Positions 5,743 to 6,719 of a stretch of DNA of 6,719 bases are shown piece after piece. Each line of letters begins with the position of its first letter. Position 1 is the stretch's first letter. This DNA is from Candidatus Woesearchaeota archaeon (lineage in GTDB: Archaea > Nanobdellota > Nanobdellia > Woesearchaeales > UBA583), in assembly GCA_007117405.1 (NCBI GenBank), contig SKGP01000054.1, positions 1 through 6,719 of the forward strand, in the 5' to 3' direction. Under the pieces are notes generated by a model. That model was not told where the DNA came from. It ran no database searches and saw only the letters and a program-made list of their open reading frames with translations. The translations under genes and the position numbers were made by a program.

Positions 5743-6506
5743 AAGCAAGTATAATTGCATTTAACACAATAGTAATAAAAGAGATTTTGAGATTTTCAAG
5801 AATTTGGATTCAGACAATACTGCCTCCTGCGATAACTACAATTTTATATTTTATCATATTTGGTACATTAATTGGGTCGCAAATAGGAGATATGGGTGGT
5901 ATTTCTTATATGGAATTTTTGGTTCCTGGACTAATAATGCTTGGAATTATTGTACAGTCATATTCCAATGTTGTATCTAGTTTTTTTCAGGCTAAATTTT
6001 CAAAGTCCATTGAGGAAATGCTAGTAAGTCCAGTACCTAATCATATTATTGTCCTTGGATATGTATCTGGAGGTGTTTTAAGAGGATTTATTGTAGGTAT
6101 TTTAATTGGAATTATTTCTTTGTTTTTCACAAAAATAAGTATTGAAAATTATTTATTTGCATTTTTTGTTGCATTGCTAACTTCAATTCTTTTTTCACTT
6201 ATAGGACTTGTCAATGGAATATATGCAAAAAAGTTTGATGATGTCACTATAGTTCCAAGTTTTATACTAACACCATTAACATATTTAGGTGGAATATTTT
6301 ATTCAATTAGTATGCTTCCTATTCATTGGCAGTATATTTCTATGCTTAACCCTATTCTTTATATTGTAAATTTGTTTAGATACTCTGTTTATGGAATTTC
6401 AGATGTTAATATTTATTTTGCATTGTTTATGATACTATTTTTTATATCAGTATTTTTTATAATTTCAATGCATCTTTTAAAGAAAGGAGTTGGAATTCGA
6501 AATTGA
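5739..6506 (+). CDS. ABC-2 type transporter permease, YadH-like
   Basis: Membrane half of the exporter, 255 residues, the usual length for a six-helix ABC-2 permease (COG0842 group). Hydrophobic segments lie at about 26-47, 60-80, 105-130, 137-162, 170-192 and 225-245. Between the second and third is the family's coupling region, FFQAKFSKSIEEMLVSPVP, followed by GYVSGGVLRGFIVG. NPILYIVNLFRYSVYG near 204-219 is the typical conserved loop before the last helix. From memory the LVPGLIM, AKFxxxIEELLVxPVP and GYVxGGVxRG pattern is that of E. coli YadH. It works as a dimer with the upstream ATPase, whose gene it overlaps by 4 bp. The substrate cannot be told from sequence. A short T5 tract just after the stop (near 6508-6512) may end the transcript. 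Confidence 0.94.
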   Translation: MKASIIAFNTIVIKEILRFSRIWIQTILPPAITTILYFIIFGTLIGSQIGDMGGISYMEFLVPGLIMLGIIVQSYSNVVSSFFQAKFSKSIEEMLVSPVPNHIIVLGYVSGGVLRGFIVGILIGIISLFFTKISIENYLFAFFVALLTSILFSLIGLVNGIYAKKFDDVTIVPSFILTPLTYLGGIFYSISMLPIHWQYISMLNPILYIVNLFRYSVYGISDVNIYFALFMILFFISVFFIISMHLLKKGVGIRN

Positions 6507-6541
6507 CTTTTTAGGTTTTAGGAAAAAGAGAAAAGAGAATA

Positions 6542-6552
6542 TTTTTATAAAC
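6542..6552 (+). promoter_or_regulatory. TATA box for the 6574 gene
   Basis: TTTTTATAAAC follows a purine-rich run (AAAAAGAGAAAAGAGAA), as in a BRE/TATA arrangement. It is centred about 27 bp before the ATG at 6574, predicting a leaderless transcript and separating this gene from the exporter operon. Confidence 0.55.
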
Positions 6553-6573
6553 AATTTAAGAATTTAAGTTATT

Positions 6574-6719
6574 ATGGATGAAAAAGATTTATTAGAAAGT
6601 TTTTTAAGTCGTTTTTATGAAAAAGACTCTTCTAAAGAAGAAGAATTTTATGAAAATAAGATTAGTGAAATTTCAAAGAATACCCATTTTCTGGTCAATA
6701 AAAGAAATATTTCTAAGGA
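6574..6719 (+). CDS. Unrecognised charged protein, 3' partial
   Basis: An open frame from ATG at 6574 to the window edge, 48 complete codons. It begins MDEKDLLESFLSRFYEKD and continues rich in glutamate, lysine, serine and phenylalanine (SSKEEEFYENKISEISKN). It is predicted helical and cytoplasmic, with no signal segment. A well-spaced TATA element supports the start. The visible part is too short and compositionally plain to assign a family. ATG at 6578 is out of frame and not a competing start. Confidence 0.6.
   Translation, partial: MDEKDLLESFLSRFYEKDSSKEEEFYENKISEISKNTHFLVNKRNISK

Overview
The window is AT-rich DNA from an archaeon. It carries archaeal ribosomal protein L21e, the RNA polymerase subunit Rpo4/RpoF, an Orc1/Cdc6 initiator, an archaeo-eukaryotic primase and an archaeal-type RNase P RNA. 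The AT bias, compact spacing and probable primase-domain fusion suggest a DPANN lineage (Woesearchaeota/Pacearchaeota-like). That placement is inference from style, not a computed assignment.

Layout: (1) 1-1026 (+) is the 3' part of a DNA primase gene whose start lies before the window; its frame is open from base 1. (2) 1030-2309 (-) is the information-processing operon rpl21e, rpoF, DUF655, converging on the primase gene with a 3-bp gap. (3) 2405-3724 (-) is orc1/cdc6. (4) 3803-4058 (-) is the RNase P RNA gene, closed by a visible 12-bp P1 helix. (5) 4128-4694 (-) is an unrecognised small protein with one N-terminal membrane or signal segment. (6) 4825-6506 (+) is a two-gene ABC-2 exporter operon, ATPase then permease, overlapping by ATGA and looking like bacterial YadG/YadH. 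(7) 6574-6719 (+) is the start of an unrecognised charged protein cut by the window edge.

How it works together: the left two thirds gather replication (primase, Orc1), transcription (RpoF), translation (L21e) and tRNA maturation (RNase P). The right third is an accessory membrane module: an exporter with a divergently transcribed secreted or anchored protein sharing its 130-bp promoter region.

Regulatory style: several genes have an AT-rich TATA-like element centred about 25-28 bp before the ATG, as expected for leaderless transcripts. The one clear Shine-Dalgarno sequence lies inside the exporter operon. The only stretch over 300 bases without protein-coding sequence, 3725-4127, holds the RNase P RNA and promoters. 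The most unusual points are a primase C-terminal domain resembling the PriL iron-sulfur domain with its cysteine positions apparently replaced, a substituted nucleotide-binding histidine in the same primase, and the bacterial-looking exporter. I see no CRISPR, tRNA, rRNA or insertion sequence.
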